NCBI RefSeq assembly: GCF_964656455.1
Contig: NC_135715.1
Location: forward strand, 76,025,414-76,089,413
DNA length: 64,000 nt
DNA from: Halichoerus grypus
Taxonomy: Eukaryota; Chordata; Mammalia; Carnivora; Phocidae
Direction of reading: 5' to 3'
Each line of letters begins with the position of its first letter. The stretch's first letter is position 1. The notes beneath the pieces were generated by a model that saw nothing but the letters and a program-made list of their open reading frames with translations, was not told the origin of the DNA and ran no database searches. This document shows positions 1 through 11,560 of this stretch, piece after piece. A program made the position numbers and the translations under genes.

Positions 1-2241
1 CGTTTTAGACCTCTGGACCTACAGTTGTGCAGAAAACATTCAAAGACGAAGAATCGATTCAAAGCCTGAACTAAGCATTTACATGTTGAGTACTGTGTGA
101 AGGCTTTATAAAAAGTATAATTTTTTTCCTTACTACCACACTCTAAAGCAGATATTTATTTCCATCCAATGCGAGAGAAAACTGGGGGTCAAAGGACATG
201 TAATGGAAACGGTGAAAACCAAATCAAATCCATGCCTAGTAACTCCAAAATGGGGCGCTCAGGCATTCTGCAAGGTTGACTTAGGGTTGTACCATCCTAG
301 GCTGCAGCATCCAATGGGCCAGGTCACAGGAGGATGACGGGAACAAAAATGATCAACAAAAACAAAACTACATAACAAAATAATACGTTTAGTGATTTAT
401 CCATTTATTCAACACACTTTGATTAAACAGTTACTAGGTGCTTGAAAGGAGGCAGTATCAAGTGGGGCGGGGCACGCACTACAAAGATGTACTTGGAGGG
501 AGCTCACGGCTTAGCAGGGTGGGTGGCATCTCCTCAACACCTTTGAATATAGCCTGGCAAAGAGGTATTTAGAAACAAACAATTTAGCTGGTGGAGTGTT
601 TTAAGTGTGACCTTGCATTTCCTGGAAGAAAAGGAAATAACCTTGTGAAACGCTTTGGCGTTCCTAAAAAGAAGGCAAATTTAATGAAATAACAAGCATG
701 TAAGCAATAATATTTAAAATAAAAATAAGGCAATAAAAAGGTATTTATTGAAATTGCTTTTAACTTCTGAGCATTCAGGGTCTGGCCCAGATAGAAAAAT
801 GCTTTTATATGCTTCAGCATTCTGTTTAATTGGAGATGACTTATCAACCATGAGATATACGAATTATTGGGATCATGGGTTTTCACAGTTTGCCCAAAAA
901 ATCCAGACTAGATATCATCTACTAACAATCTAGCAACCATTTTTGCAACATGCATGCAGAGAAACTGGCTCTAGCTAAGCAGTAAGGAAAAGACTACTGA
1001 TGCCTGATTCACTGTCTTCAGGGAGTTTGGAACTTCTGCCTCACTGACTGCCATTCCACAGTATCAGACAGAGAGGCAGTCTCGGGAACAACGGGCAAGC
1101 AACAAAGAAGACACAGGAGCCGGAAGCATCGAGCTGGCAAACATTCTGTTCAGCTGCACAGAAAGTGGCTGCTTATCAAATCAAGCTGCTCAGCTGGCTC
1201 ATTTGAATGAATGGTAACTAATATGACGTGTCCCAATTGGCCAGTCTCTAAAGGGGATAAATCCAACAGGTGCTGAAAGGCACATCCCTTCTACTTCCTT
1301 GTCCAAATCATGAAACCCTGTGCTGGTGTGTCAATAGGCAAAGAGGCAGGGTCTCAGGCAGCCCTTCGCAGGAGCCCGCTAGGGAGGAGCAGCTCTAGGC
1401 TCCATTTCTTTTTGGCTGGGCAGACCCCTGGATCCCAAACCACAGTGGTTGTTTCAACCTACAGTGGGCCCGACTGCTGCCCCCTCTTTTGCCTTGGGAA
1501 CCTTCCTATATGTCCTGTGACTATATCTACCATACCTGCCCCACAATCTGTCAGCGTTCTTCTGGGATCTTCCTAAATCTCGCATGGCACTTCTCCTTTG
1601 TGTTTCCACTACACCCTGGGCTCATCTCTACCTCACAGCATAATTACCTAGTTACTTCACTCTCTTTGCAGGCCACGTGTAGCATCTGGCCAGAGGCATT
1701 ATTTTCTTCAGTCACTGCAGCGCTTAATTTTTTAAAATAAGTTTTCAATAGAAAAATAAAGAATTTTCCTGAAAACTTAGAAAATCTGGTCCCACATCAA
1801 GGCAACATGAGCTAGAGCTGATCATCAGTTGTCCCTTACACAGGAGAACAGGTACTTTCCAGTGCCCCAGTCTTCACCATTCCCTATTGTCACACTGAGC
1901 TCCTTCCCTTCACTCCAGCACCAACCAAACCAATTATGGTTTGAGGACTTAATGACAAGAACTGTGATTTTGCTCTAGAACTGTAGCTCACCCACAATAT
2001 GTGCCCATTACACATATGTTGAATGAATGAAGAAATTCACTAACTAGGAATGACATTTTAGCTCTTAGGATTGTTATAAGGGCTAAAGCAATATATGTGG
2101 AAAATATGTGCAACTATAACTTGAGATTGAGATATAAATTAGAACACAATTCAGTTCAGGACCCCACTTCTTGAATACAGTGCTATAATATTAACAAAGA
2201 TCATTAAAGAAGAATCTGGTATTTATTTTTCTAATTTTAAC
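1..2241. other. mostly unassigned intergenic or intronic DNA
   Basis: No exon, RNA gene or young mobile element is recognisable. An L2-like fossil lies at 390-520 (listed separately). About 1440-1720 is pyrimidine-rich and may be a decayed L2 fragment. The motif at about 2018-2033 (GTTGAATGAATGAAG) resembles the tail of MIR or L2 repeats. Open frames here, up to 100 codons, are short and low in complexity. Confidence 0.5.
390..520 (+). repeat. L2-like LINE 3' fragment
   Basis: The segment opens with TTTATCCATTTATTCAACAC, followed by an ACTAGGTGCTTG motif and a GGAGCTCAC block. This order is typical of ancient L2-type 3' ends (a 'stage of life' motif series shared by many mammalian genomes). 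It is heavily diverged, has no TSD, and the family call is from memory. Confidence 0.45.
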
Positions 2242-2256
2242 AATTCAGTAACCTTT

Positions 2257-2358
2257 TTTTTTTTTTTTAAAGGGCTTGAACTCACAACCCTGAGACCAAG
2301 ACCTGAGCTGTAATCAAGAGTTGGATGCTTAACCAACTGAGTCACCCAGGCACCCCCT
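2257..2358 (-). mobile_element. CAN-SINE (short form), minus strand
   Basis: Read on the minus strand it starts GGGTGCCTGGGTGACTCAG, contains tRNA-like A and B box regions and ends in an A-run (T-run at 2257-2268 on the plus strand). The CT-rich middle found in longer copies is absent. It is flanked by a perfect 15-bp TSD, AATTCAGTAACCTTT, at 2242-2256 and 2359-2373. This shows a discrete retrotransposition event. CAN-SINEs are RNA polymerase III-derived and confined to Carnivora. Confidence 0.93.
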
Positions 2359-2373
2359 AATTCAGTAACCTTT

Positions 2374-5300
2374 CTGAGAATGATCTTTATTTTTTATCTT
2401 ACAGATGACCAAAATAGATGAATTTCAGAATAATTCAAATAACCTGGGTATTTTTTCTAGAACAAATGAATTTATTTTTTCATACTTTTAAAGTTATTTG
2501 ATTTATTATCTAACATACAATGCATGCAATAGGTAACAGTTTTCATCTCATAAAACTGTATCACCATTATGTAATAAAGCTACACTCAACTCATACATTT
2601 TTCCAGTATGCAATAAACTGAAATATTTTTTAAAAAATCAACATTAAAGTAAACTGGCAGGCTTACAATTTATAAAATCAGCACTGAAATAAAGCCAATG
2701 CTATACATACAGTCTTTTATATTTTAATGGTGGAACATAATCATAAATGGCTTAGAAATAATGTCAGTCCCATACGCTGAGAGAATAAAAAATCAGTTAG
2801 AAATTTAGGGTACTGCTATTTCCAAACAGGACAATAACCCCTGGCTTCTAGTCTTCCTCTATCTTAGCCTTCAATTTCATTATGTTCTGAAAATCATTCT
2901 TCCTACATCATAGAGTTGGCAGCCTCTTTTGTAGCCTAGGAAGCTCTCAAAGGCATGCAGTAATAAGCACATACATATTGTTGTTGGCTGGGGAATGAGA
3001 AAGATTTCCCTTTTTCAAATCATGAAATATTTTCTCCTAAAAAACTCAACAAGCTTTACAATGTTCTATTGCCAAACACAATATCTTCAATTCCCCCAAA
3101 GTTCAAAAACATTAGGGGCCACTCACTGTCAGCCTTTTATAATAATTTTTTTTTTTTTTTTCCTAAACAGAACTTAACCTAGGATAGGGTTTTTGGAGGC
3201 TAATTCTTTTTGTTTCTCTGAGTGGTAGACTCTATCATCCTTGCTTTCGGAAAATCACTGTCAGTATTCTCAAAATGTAGCATATTGTAACCCAGGCAAT
3301 TCATAAATGCCCCCCCATTCATAAATGTTTCTCTATCTCAAAATACAAGTAGAACAACTGTAGCGTCAAGGACTGTGGGGACCTCCAATGCCGACACAGT
3401 GTATCTTACACAGTGCATAACCATTTCTAAAACACAGCTGTTTCAATTTTTATTTTAGAAATCTGGATCAATTCCAAAACCTCTCTTTGAAACATCTGAA
3501 GTGCTCTTTTCCAGTGTAAGTGGTGTCCATTCTTTTAGATCTCCTCATATTAGACCTATCCAAGCCCACTGAAGAGTTGGCTACATAATATTTAATCTTT
3601 AGATATACAAGTTCCTTCGTTTAATCTAATTGCTGAGGGCTCCTTGTTCTCTTTTTAAAACCCAGGTTTTAAAACTTCAGTGTAAAAGGTACATATTCTG
3701 TGATGTGTGGACTAAAAGATAGCCCAATACTGTTTAAACATATTACTTTTAAATGTAAACATTTTAGCCGGATAAAATAGAATGAATGAACTCACTGCTT
3801 AACCCGTAAATCATGAAAAGAAATTGTGTTCATACTGCTTTATTGTTCTTTTTTCTTCAGCTAGAAAGTTACTTTAAAAAGGCTATGAACGTTTAATAAT
3901 CAGCTGCCATGAGACAAATGTACTTCACTGTTGAACTGTTCCTGGCTCTCATCACATAAGTAGCCATCTATTTATTTGGAGTGTACATTTATTCAAGGTG
4001 GGTATTCTCATTCAACCTGTAGTCAACACAGATAGGGCATGTTAGCCTTTTCCCGAATTTTAAATGCTTGACTTTAAATACTGACTCATCAGATTTAAAA
4101 GGACTAGCTTTTTCTCCATATATTCAAGATGCCTGCAGTTTTTTCGTGTGTGTTCTGTTAATTTCTGAATGATGGAACTAGTCACAGGGGGTTGGGTTAA
4201 GCTTCAGTTCAAAGATCTAAATAGGTGAAAAAGGAGAATCTAATTCTCTTCATGAGTGTTAGCAGACTTCCTCACTTATGTTTCAAAAGTCCCCAACATG
4301 CCCTAGAGTCATGTACTAGAGCTGTAACTGGTAAATTAAACTAACATATTAAGGACAGCATGTGACAATTACATGTCTCCATTCATTTTCTATTCATATA
4401 TGTGTGTAGGTAGGTATAAACTAAAGCTAATGATTATCTGAAGTAAAAAAATTCATTTTCTGTTCTTTTGAAAAGCCTCTTACAGCTACTTATATACTAG
4501 CAGTGTTCCTTATTCAAGTTTCTAGATAGGAAAGGTACTCTAACACTGCAATTTCAAGTGCGTAAGAAGTCTTTACATGTCCTTAATTTCAAATTCAAGA
4601 TGCAGCCTGGGGCTCAGAGTCAAAAGACACTCTCATCAAAGGGACAGATAAGTTCCATCAACATCCCAGACACTTACTATGGAAAAAATTCTCAAGTCAA
4701 TAAAGTCATGTGGCCTCAGTAATAAAGAAGATGTTATAAGACATTTTCATAGATTAAAAAATAAAGAACTTACAGAGCTCATGATAATGTTCTATGTATT
4801 GATGTCAAGGTAATATTTTCGCAATGAAATTGCATTTTTATGTTTTGTATTATTTTCAGGATGACTTGATAAATATCACCCAAAGATAAATTCTTTTTAA
4901 CTACCCACATCTCTGTGAATTATAATTAATGTCAAACACTTTCTTCCACAGTGGGACTCAATTCTCACCCCTTCTAAGTTACTGATCTTTAAATTAGAGA
5001 ATAAGCAGTGCTTGAAATATTTGTAAACTACATGAAAGTAGCATTGGCAAAAATGCCTAAGGTAAAACTGCACAATAGAAAACATATCAAGTAAATCCTG
5101 AACTAATGCAGTATAATCCTCCCTTTTGAAGAGAAGTATCTGATCATGAAATAACAGCATATTAAAATCTTCTGTTTGCATAAGTCATGTTTAACAATAA
5201 CTGTTTCCTGTTTATGTGAAGAAATTGTCTTCTAGTAAAGGAAAACCGTCAATGGAGTAAAAATTACACCTTCATAAATATTTTGAGTTAAGTTGTTTCA

Positions 5301-5680
5301 ATTCAAGAAATACTGAACAAGGCTTAAGGTTTTGTTTGCAAATTGACTCCTTTTATGAAAATGCAAAAGGTGACATGGGTTTCTTAAATGTATGTTTGAT
5401 GAATCGTTGGCTACCATCAAAACATATCATCCTTGAATTTTAATCCTTCCAAATTTCATCTTCAGGAGTATATTAGTAAATTTCTATTCCATGAAATGGC
5501 ATCAGAACCTAGGTAAGGACTGTGAGCACTGACGTTTCTCTCTAATCTATTACATGCTCTACCCATCACTGTACTAATAGTGCTGATACTTGCGAAACGT
5601 TCTTTTTCCACGGAATGCTATGTTTATGGACTACTTGTAAGTGCTGTGAGTGTTCTCTTTGCACCTCCCCAGCTACAGTG
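2374..5680. other. AT-rich single-copy-like DNA, no feature recognised
   Basis: About 3.3 kb without a recognisable repeat, exon or RNA. A T-run lies at about 3147-3162. Open frames do not exceed 94 codons and match nothing I know. It could be part of an intron of a gene leaving the CpG island leftward, but no exon with convincing splice sites was found. Confidence 0.4.
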
Positions 5681-6392
5681 GGTAGGCAGTCCAGGCCTGC
5701 GCACGGTTCCTCCGGAGCAGCGCGAGTCCACGCAGGGGCGCCGCGCGGCTGCGAGGTGCCCAGGACAGACCCTGCAGCCCCACCGTTCAAGGCCCGGGTT
5801 AAGCCTCACGCAGATTTATTTACATACTCACAAACGTTTGCCTCACAAGCAGGTTTTCTATTTACAAGATCCCTGCCTGGAAAGACTAAGTCCCGTCACT
5901 CCCACTGCCGACTGAGACCGGAGAGGCGTTCACCCTCCCGCGTCCCTCCCGCCGCGGCTTCCTAGGTTCCAGCATCTCCGATGCCTCTTCCCCCGGCAAG
6001 TCCTTCTGCCCTGGCTGTCACCCCTGCCCGAGGGTCGCCTTCGCCCGGCTCGGTCCGCTCGCCCCCCTCCTCTGCACAGGAGCAGCCCTCGCCAGCGACC
6101 CTCCCGTTCGGCAGCCGCCTCTTCCCGGGCTGCCCTTCCTCGGGGATCCACCCGGGGCGAGGGCTAGGGACCGCCGCGCAGCCCCCGGAGAGGCGGGACA
6201 CCTACCTGCCGTCACCTGGGAGGCTCCGCCGCCCCCTCTCCCCGTCCTGCCCTGCAGGTCCAGGCCGGACTCGCAGCCAAAGGGGCGCGCGGAAAGGGCC
6301 GGGTGCAGTGTACCGGGAGGGCTGCTGGGTCGGGGGCTCCTCACCGCGCGCACGCCGAGCGCTTCCCCGCGCCGCGGGCTCCGCGCTCTCCG

Positions 6393-6405
6393 GTAGCCCG
6401 GCAAC
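6393..6405 (+). promoter_or_regulatory. RFX X-box motif
   Basis: The sequence GTAGCC-C-GGCAAC fits the X-box consensus GTNRCC(N0-3)RGYAAC at all twelve defined positions, with a 1-nt spacer. It lies within the CpG island, about 15-90 bp from the GC boxes. X-boxes near transcription starts are bound by RFX factors and are frequent at ciliary gene promoters. Function here is inferred from motif and position only. Confidence 0.55.
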
Positions 6406-6420
6406 GGCCGCCGCCTCCCG

Positions 6421-6481
6421 GGCCCCGCCCACCTAGGGCTCCGCCCACCCAGGGCCCCGCCCGTCCCTGGCCCCGCCCCGG
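6421..6481. promoter_or_regulatory. cluster of four GC boxes
   Basis: Four spaced copies of a CCCCGCCC or CTCCGCCC core occur at about 6423, 6439, 6455 and 6473, separated by 16-18 bp. This is a typical Sp1/KLF array of a TATA-less promoter. The near-regular spacing also suggests local tandem duplication, since CACC(T/C)AGGG recurs between boxes. Confidence 0.65.
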
Positions 6482-6560
6482 CGCTGAGCCGCCACGGCTC
6501 GGCTGAGCCCGGCTCCTCCTGCAGAGGTCGCAGGCGCGGGTGGCGCGCCCCCTGCGGCTG

Positions 6561-7710
6561 CGGGTGCTGGTGAATGCGTCCAGCAGGCCGACCTGGGCCC
6601 TAGAGTCGGGGTTACGGGGGGAAGGGGAGAAACGGGGCCACCAAGGCCAGCAAGCGCTTGGCCATGTTACGGGAAGTGCCTTCAGCGAAGGGAGAGAGCC
6701 TTCGTTTCTACCCCGGACGTATTTTCCCCAGGACTTTTGTGCCTTTCCTATGCCTGGTCACATTCTACCCAGCGCCTGCTTGTGCGTAGGAGGAAAGGCC
6801 CCCAGAAAACGGTGCGGCACGTTTACCGTGGTTGATCAAAATCATGATGACCTAGCTCATCAATAACCGTCTCATTCGTTCACTGATGCACTTTTTTCCA
6901 GGAGATACACACCCAAGGCACCACCACCCCCAGGACAGAAACCTCTAGTGGTCAGTTAAGGTGAATCCTTGTATGCGCCTGTGTCCACCTCCTCCATGCC
7001 AGCACTGGCCCAGTCCAACCCATTGGGTTGCTCAATAAACTCAAAGCCGCTGGCCATGTGGGGGAGCACAGAGTCCAGGCTCCATACCTCTACGATTGCT
7101 TTGTGTAAGGTGTTGAAACTTACGAATTTAGTTTGTGCATTTATGAAACAGAGCTACCGGTGCCCAGCTTGCAGATTTGTTGGAAGGAGTAAAAGAATCA
7201 TGTATGTAAAAAAATACTTTTTCAGCAGTAGAATGCTGTAGAAATGTAAGCAATTTTTGTTTCATCTGTGTAGTGAGTAAATAAAAAGCGAAAGTTCCTT
7301 CAAACGTAAGATACTGTGCGTAACTCTGGTACCAAGAGGCATCCGTTCTTCGTGTGTTGGTTTTGTTTTCCTGACACAACTGCACCGCTCTTTGGATGGA
7401 ACGATAGCCTATGTTTGCTTACTATACCTCAAAGCCCATAGCAGTCCCTCAATAAATATTTGTTGAATGAATACATTGAGTTAATAAGTTGTTCTAGTTA
7501 ATTTCTGACAGCCGCTCTTGTGATCTTGAGAACACCATAGTGCTAGACCAGGTTCTTGTGAAACATACGTTAAAAGTATGATCATTTCCAAGTGTCACAC
7601 CTCAAGGATATCTACTTCAAATCTAACCCCACCAGAACATAAACCCCAGTAACAATTTCTTTGTAAACAATTTACAAATAATATGCACTATCTTATTTGA
7701 ACCTCCAGGC
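6561..7710. other. CpG-island shoulder and unassigned DNA
   Basis: GC content falls away from the island after about 6700. A short motif at 7441-7475 (CCTCAATAAATATTTGTTG) resembles the tail of an ancient MIR or L2 repeat. Nothing else is recognised. The open frame at 6540-6866 (108 codons) has no recognisable domain and starts inside the CpG island. Confidence 0.4.
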
Positions 7711-8021
7711 AAGTCTCCCACCCTTAGTTGAGAGGTGGTTTAACACCATCCATGGTGAGTTCAGTTTGCTCTCTGATGAAAAGGGGAAGGGAGAGATGAG
7801 GTGGGTAGGTGGGGCTTTCCATCAGCTTTATCAAACCATTCCCTCCAGCAAAAACCACTCTCTTTGAGAGGAGTTCTGACAAGTTCAGCTTTCTCCATCC
7901 TGCTAAACGTCCCCAGTACTTGGGCAGTCCTAGCCTAGCATCAGGGGCTGCTGCCCAGCTAGCCTGTTCCTTCATTAAGGCACACGCAGACGAGTCTGCC
8001 GTATTTATCGGGAAAGAGGAG
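7711..8021 (-). repeat. left arm of an inverted duplication (~310 bp)
   Basis: Its reverse complement aligns with 10504-10816 end to end, with about 23-25 differences over about 300 bp (roughly 92% identity by hand alignment) and an identical core of about 75 bp. Similarity stops abruptly at both ends (AAGTCTCCC at 7711; CTCCTCTTTCCC on the other side). Both arms contain a related open frame (83 codons here, minus strand). I do not recognise the family; it could be an unclassified LTR-like or other repeat, or a local inverted duplication. Confidence 0.8.
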
Positions 8022-8059
8022 TTTCCCTAGCCTATCCGTACTGTTACCTAGTATACTAC

Positions 8060-8920
8060 ATGTCCTGCACTAACATGCTTGCCATTTTACTGAAGTCATC
8101 TGTTCGTCTGAACTCCTTTCCTCACCTAGACTTCAATCACTGAAGGCACATCTTATTTTCTTACTGTCTCAGGGTCTAGGACATAGAGCACTCAGTGTCT
8201 TCGTTAAGCTGAATTATTGCTTCTTCCTTTGTAAGGTCCCACTACACTCACTCTTCCTTCCTCTTTTTCTCTTGGTCCCACTACCTCCTAGGTACAGCAC
8301 CCGCTCCTTTCACCTGAATCTTGCCGCAGCCGGTCAATCTTTCTCCTTGCTGGTCCGGCCAGCATTCCTGCTTCCTCTGGCCTTTCATCACTGGCACTGT
8401 CCAATTAAAAGATTTACAAGAGGCTCCTCGTTGTAAAGAATGGGTTTTATACTCTTTAAATTAGCATTCAAAGACTGCCATGGTGGAGCTCCACCCACAT
8501 TTTCAGCCTTATCTTTCTCTCCTCTAGACCACACACTTTATATTCTGGCCAAACTGGTCTGCATGCCTGGCCTCAAATGTGCCCTGAACTTCCCCTTTCC
8601 TTTGCTTTCTGAACTTACTCTTCATACTCACCTATTTCCCTTACTGCGCTGACTCCTTCCTTACTTACCTTACTCCTATTTCAGAACCAGCTCAAAAGTC
8701 GCAACTCTTATGAGTCTATCCAAGATTTGTGGACTTCTTACTACCATGATAGCACTTGCCACATCTCCCTCGTGTCCTAAGTGTCTGTGACTTAGCTTTC
8801 TTCCTTAAGGAGTTAAAAATGCTTTCAGAGAAGGGGTATATTTTGTTCAAACTTGCATCTCTGATAATATCAAACATCCAAGCAAATGTTCAATAAATGT
8901 TTTCTCAGTGGAATTTAATC
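8060..8920 (+). repeat. L2-type LINE fossil (fragmented)
   Basis: Pyrimidine-rich sequence with motifs in L2 3' order: a CTTCAATCACTGAAGGCA block near 8130, CATGCCTGGCCTC near 8560, AGAACCAGCTCAAAAG near 8682, and a terminal GTTCAATAAATG at about 8889. A break lies around 8180-8250. Diverged and without TSD; the assignment rests on motif order. Confidence 0.5.
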
Positions 8921-9105
8921 TGCCAGCTCAGGAACTACTTCTTTGATTTCAGCCAAGGGCTCTTTTATTCCCTGGCCTCCTTTTGTACTTAGACACAGTA
9001 AGACATTATTTAGTCCATTAGTTCTTGCATCATTTCATGTGTATTTGATTGATCTGCCTGGTTAGCCTATTGGTTGACTACAGAGAGAGACATTATTTTT
9101 TAACA

Positions 9106-9321
9106 TACATGGGGCTGGGCATCAGATTATCTGGTCTCAGATGCCAATCTGCCATTCCATAGTTGCATACCCTTGGAAAAGGAACTTAACCTCCTTCAAC
9201 TTCCATTTTTTCATCTGTAAAATGTGTTGTTTCTTTGGTGGTTATTAAATAAAATGAGGTAGTTAAAGCACTTAGCACCAAGCCTGGCATATAGTTAATG
9301 CTCACTAAATGTCAGCTATTA
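9106..9321 (+). repeat. MIR SINE
   Basis: It contains the MIR order: a tRNA-derived 5' part, TTTTCATCTGTAAAATG at 9209-9225, then TAAAGCACTTAGCACC and a final ATAGTTAATGCTCACTAAAT. This is an ancient mammal-wide SINE, heavily diverged. Confidence 0.8.
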
Positions 9322-9984
9322 TTAGTGGCAGGACAGCTTCTATAGGGCATCCAATGCCTAGCATCAGTAAGTAGATGATCACTGAAACGACATTTGACAG
9401 TGGGGACAAAGAGCATTGAACCTTTGTACTCTGGCTATTGTACACATCTTATTCTCTAAAGAAGAGGCCGGTTAAGTTAAAGAAATACTCCCCACTTTAC
9501 CACACTCATTCAGGTACTCTCTTCCAGTATCTGAACAAGAACCCAGACCCACAAATGAGTGTCAGTGGAAGTACAAAAAGAATTATGTGATTCCCAGGCC
9601 CACTCAGAATGAGGCCGATGCTTAGAATTAGGGCTGCAAACATTTTTCTCCCTTTAAAACACTGAATATCATGAACAAGTTGAAGTTTTTACAGGAAAAG
9701 CCAAATTGTCATGAGGATCTTCGTAGAGCTGTTGTTTTTAAGATTATATTAAGGGTTGGTTTCCAGAAGCTAGTTTTAGCACTAACTAGGCTGAGGCAAA
9801 GTGTATTTGTTTAGGATGTTCAACCACCCCACCCCCAAATTGAACTAATTATGTAACTGACTTCTTTTAAAAATAGTTTCAGTGATAAGTCAGCTCACTA
9901 GAAGCAAAGTTCAAGGAAAATTGTTTGACTTTCTAATAATTTCTAGTGTAAATCGCTATTCCTTGGGAAAATGTAACAGAATGC

Positions 9985-10080
9985 AAGCTACGCAAGAATA
10001 TTGAATTCTGTCTGTCAGTTCACAGTACCTGGCACATAGTAGGTAATCATTAAAATTTGTTGAATTAATTAATAAATGGG
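9985..10080 (+). repeat. MIR/L2-type 3' tail
   Basis: The string CCTGGCACATAGTAGG at 10029-10044 followed by GTTGAATTAATTAATAAAT is the conserved 3' end shared by MIR and L2 elements. Only the tail is recognisable. Confidence 0.65.
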
Positions 10081-10204
10081 AATGCAGACCTCAAAGATTA
10101 ATCAGGTTTGTCAAACATAGTTTAAAAAATAAGGGAAAAAATAATCAAGACGCATATCCTGATACCCATTGCTGCCAATTCTGGACTATCAGTGTAGGGT
10201 TGGG

Positions 10205-10300
10205 GCCAGACATTGAATGACTTGCTCAAGGTCACACACTAAGTTAATAATAAAGCTGGAATCAAAACCCAGGCTCCCTGAATCTTAATATAAGCTCCAC
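10205..10300 (-). repeat. MIR SINE core, minus strand
   Basis: TGACTTGCTCAAGGTCACAC followed by a CCAGGCTCCCTGAATC block is the reverse complement of the MIR core. No ends are preserved. Confidence 0.7.
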
Positions 10301-10503
10301 CATACCACTAGTGCATGAACCAATATACATGAAAAGGCCAAAGGGATTATTTATTTAGTTTATGTAATGTCAAACTTATGACATTTATAGAGCAAAGTTA
10401 TTATAAGTTATAGCACTCGCACTGATCTTCGTGAATTTATGAGACCCCCATTGGCTAGACTTTTCATGTTTCTAATGAGAGAAGAAATGGACCCTTGACT
10501 CTC

Positions 10504-10816
10504 CTCCTCTCTTTCCAATAAATACTGCAGACTCGTTTGTGTGTGCCTTAATGAAGGAACAGGCTAGCTGGGCAGCAGCCCCTGATGCTAGGCTAGGACT
10601 GCCCAAGTACTGGGGACATGTAGCAGGATGGAGAAAGCTGTACTTGTCAGAACTCCTCTCACAGAGAGTGGTTTATGTTGGAAGGAATGGTTTGATAAAG
10701 CCGATGGAAAGCCCTACCTACCCATCTCACCTCTCCCTCCTTCTTTGCATCAGAGAGCAAATTGAACTGACCATGAATGGTGTTAAACCACCTCCCAATC
10801 TAAGGATGGGAGACTT
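10504..10816 (+). repeat. right arm of an inverted duplication (~310 bp)
   Basis: Partner of 7711-8021 in opposite orientation, 2.5 kb away. An AATAAA lies at 10517-10522. A 114-codon open frame (10539-10883) covers most of the arm and resembles the 83-codon frame of the other arm. The differences between them look spread over all codon positions, so coding constraint is not evident. The family is not recognised. Confidence 0.8.
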
Positions 10817-11334
10817 GGTAACTTCTGAGTGGTCATTCCAGCAAGTGGGTAGGTTTGAGGAACAACTCCAGAGCCAAAGCTGAATGGCTTGTGACGGTAG
10901 AGGGGAAATTAAGCACAGCCACCAAGGAGCCTCCTTCTGCCCTCCTTTTCATTGCCCATTTTTGTAGATTGGGCTGACAAAATTATAAAGAATCATTCTT
11001 TCAAAGGGCACCAAATTATTAATTTTTCCTGGCTCTGCCATCACAGAGAGTCTGACCAAGCCAATGGCCAATACTTGAGTTCTGTCTAGTTGTGAAGCAG
11101 AAGAAGAATAGTTTATGTCTTGAGGTCCTTTAAAAGCTATAGATTCTAGGCTAACTGATGGAAAACTCTATCAGAAATTTCTAATAGCTCTCATAAAATA
11201 TATCAAAAGAAAGAAAAAATACAGAACCTTCTTTTTGACCAAAATTTTCATTCTAATGTTTGCTAACAGTCGAGTTGGGCTCTATAAAATTCTTGTAATG
11301 GAAAGAATTAACTACCCAGCCCTAGAACAAAAGA
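10817..11334. other. unassigned DNA
   Basis: No repeat, exon or RNA recognised. The long frame of the right inverted arm ends at 10883, inside this stretch. Confidence 0.35.
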
Positions 11335-11560
11335 ACCCAAGCTTTGAAATCAGATGTAGTCTAGTGCTGCCACTTAATTAGCCTTGTGATCTTGCATTTA
11401 ACCTCTGTGATCTGTTATTTAACCTCTCTGAGACTCACTTTCCTCATCTGTATAACGGGGATGACAAACAGTGGTTGTAAATTTAAATGAGATCATGTTT
11501 TAATAATGGGAGTGCCTGACCCACAAGTACTCAATAAGCATTAGTGAATTAATTAATAAT
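11335..11560 (+). repeat. MIR SINE
   Basis: Contains AACCTCTCTGAGACTCACTT and TTCCTCATCTGTATAACGGG at about 11420-11460, then a tail ending CTCAATAAGCATTAG. This is the typical MIR core-to-tail order. A small duplication of the AACCTCTGTGATCT segment is visible near 11400. Confidence 0.8.

Larger units (their letters stand above)
5681..6560. promoter_or_regulatory. CpG-island promoter, possibly bidirectional
   Basis: This is the only long GC-rich, CpG-dense block in an otherwise AT-rich window. Four GC boxes (CCGCCC or its variant, Sp/KLF sites) lie in tandem at about 6421-6481 and an RFX X-box lies at 6393-6405. No TATA box was seen, as expected for a CpG promoter. On the minus strand a good splice donor (G|GTGAGG) follows at 6344, which would make about 6345-6400 a short non-coding first exon of a leftward gene. 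A rightward transcript is equally possible. Overlapping open frames (for example 151 codons at 5981-6436) are a by-product of high GC: all frames are rich in Pro, Arg, Gly and Ala. The gene served is unknown. Confidence 0.75.

Noticed and set aside
5930..6506. Several overlapping frames of 60-150 codons in the CpG island
   Set aside because: High GC removes stop codons in all frames. The products are low-complexity Pro/Arg/Gly/Ala, and frames on both strands are equally long.
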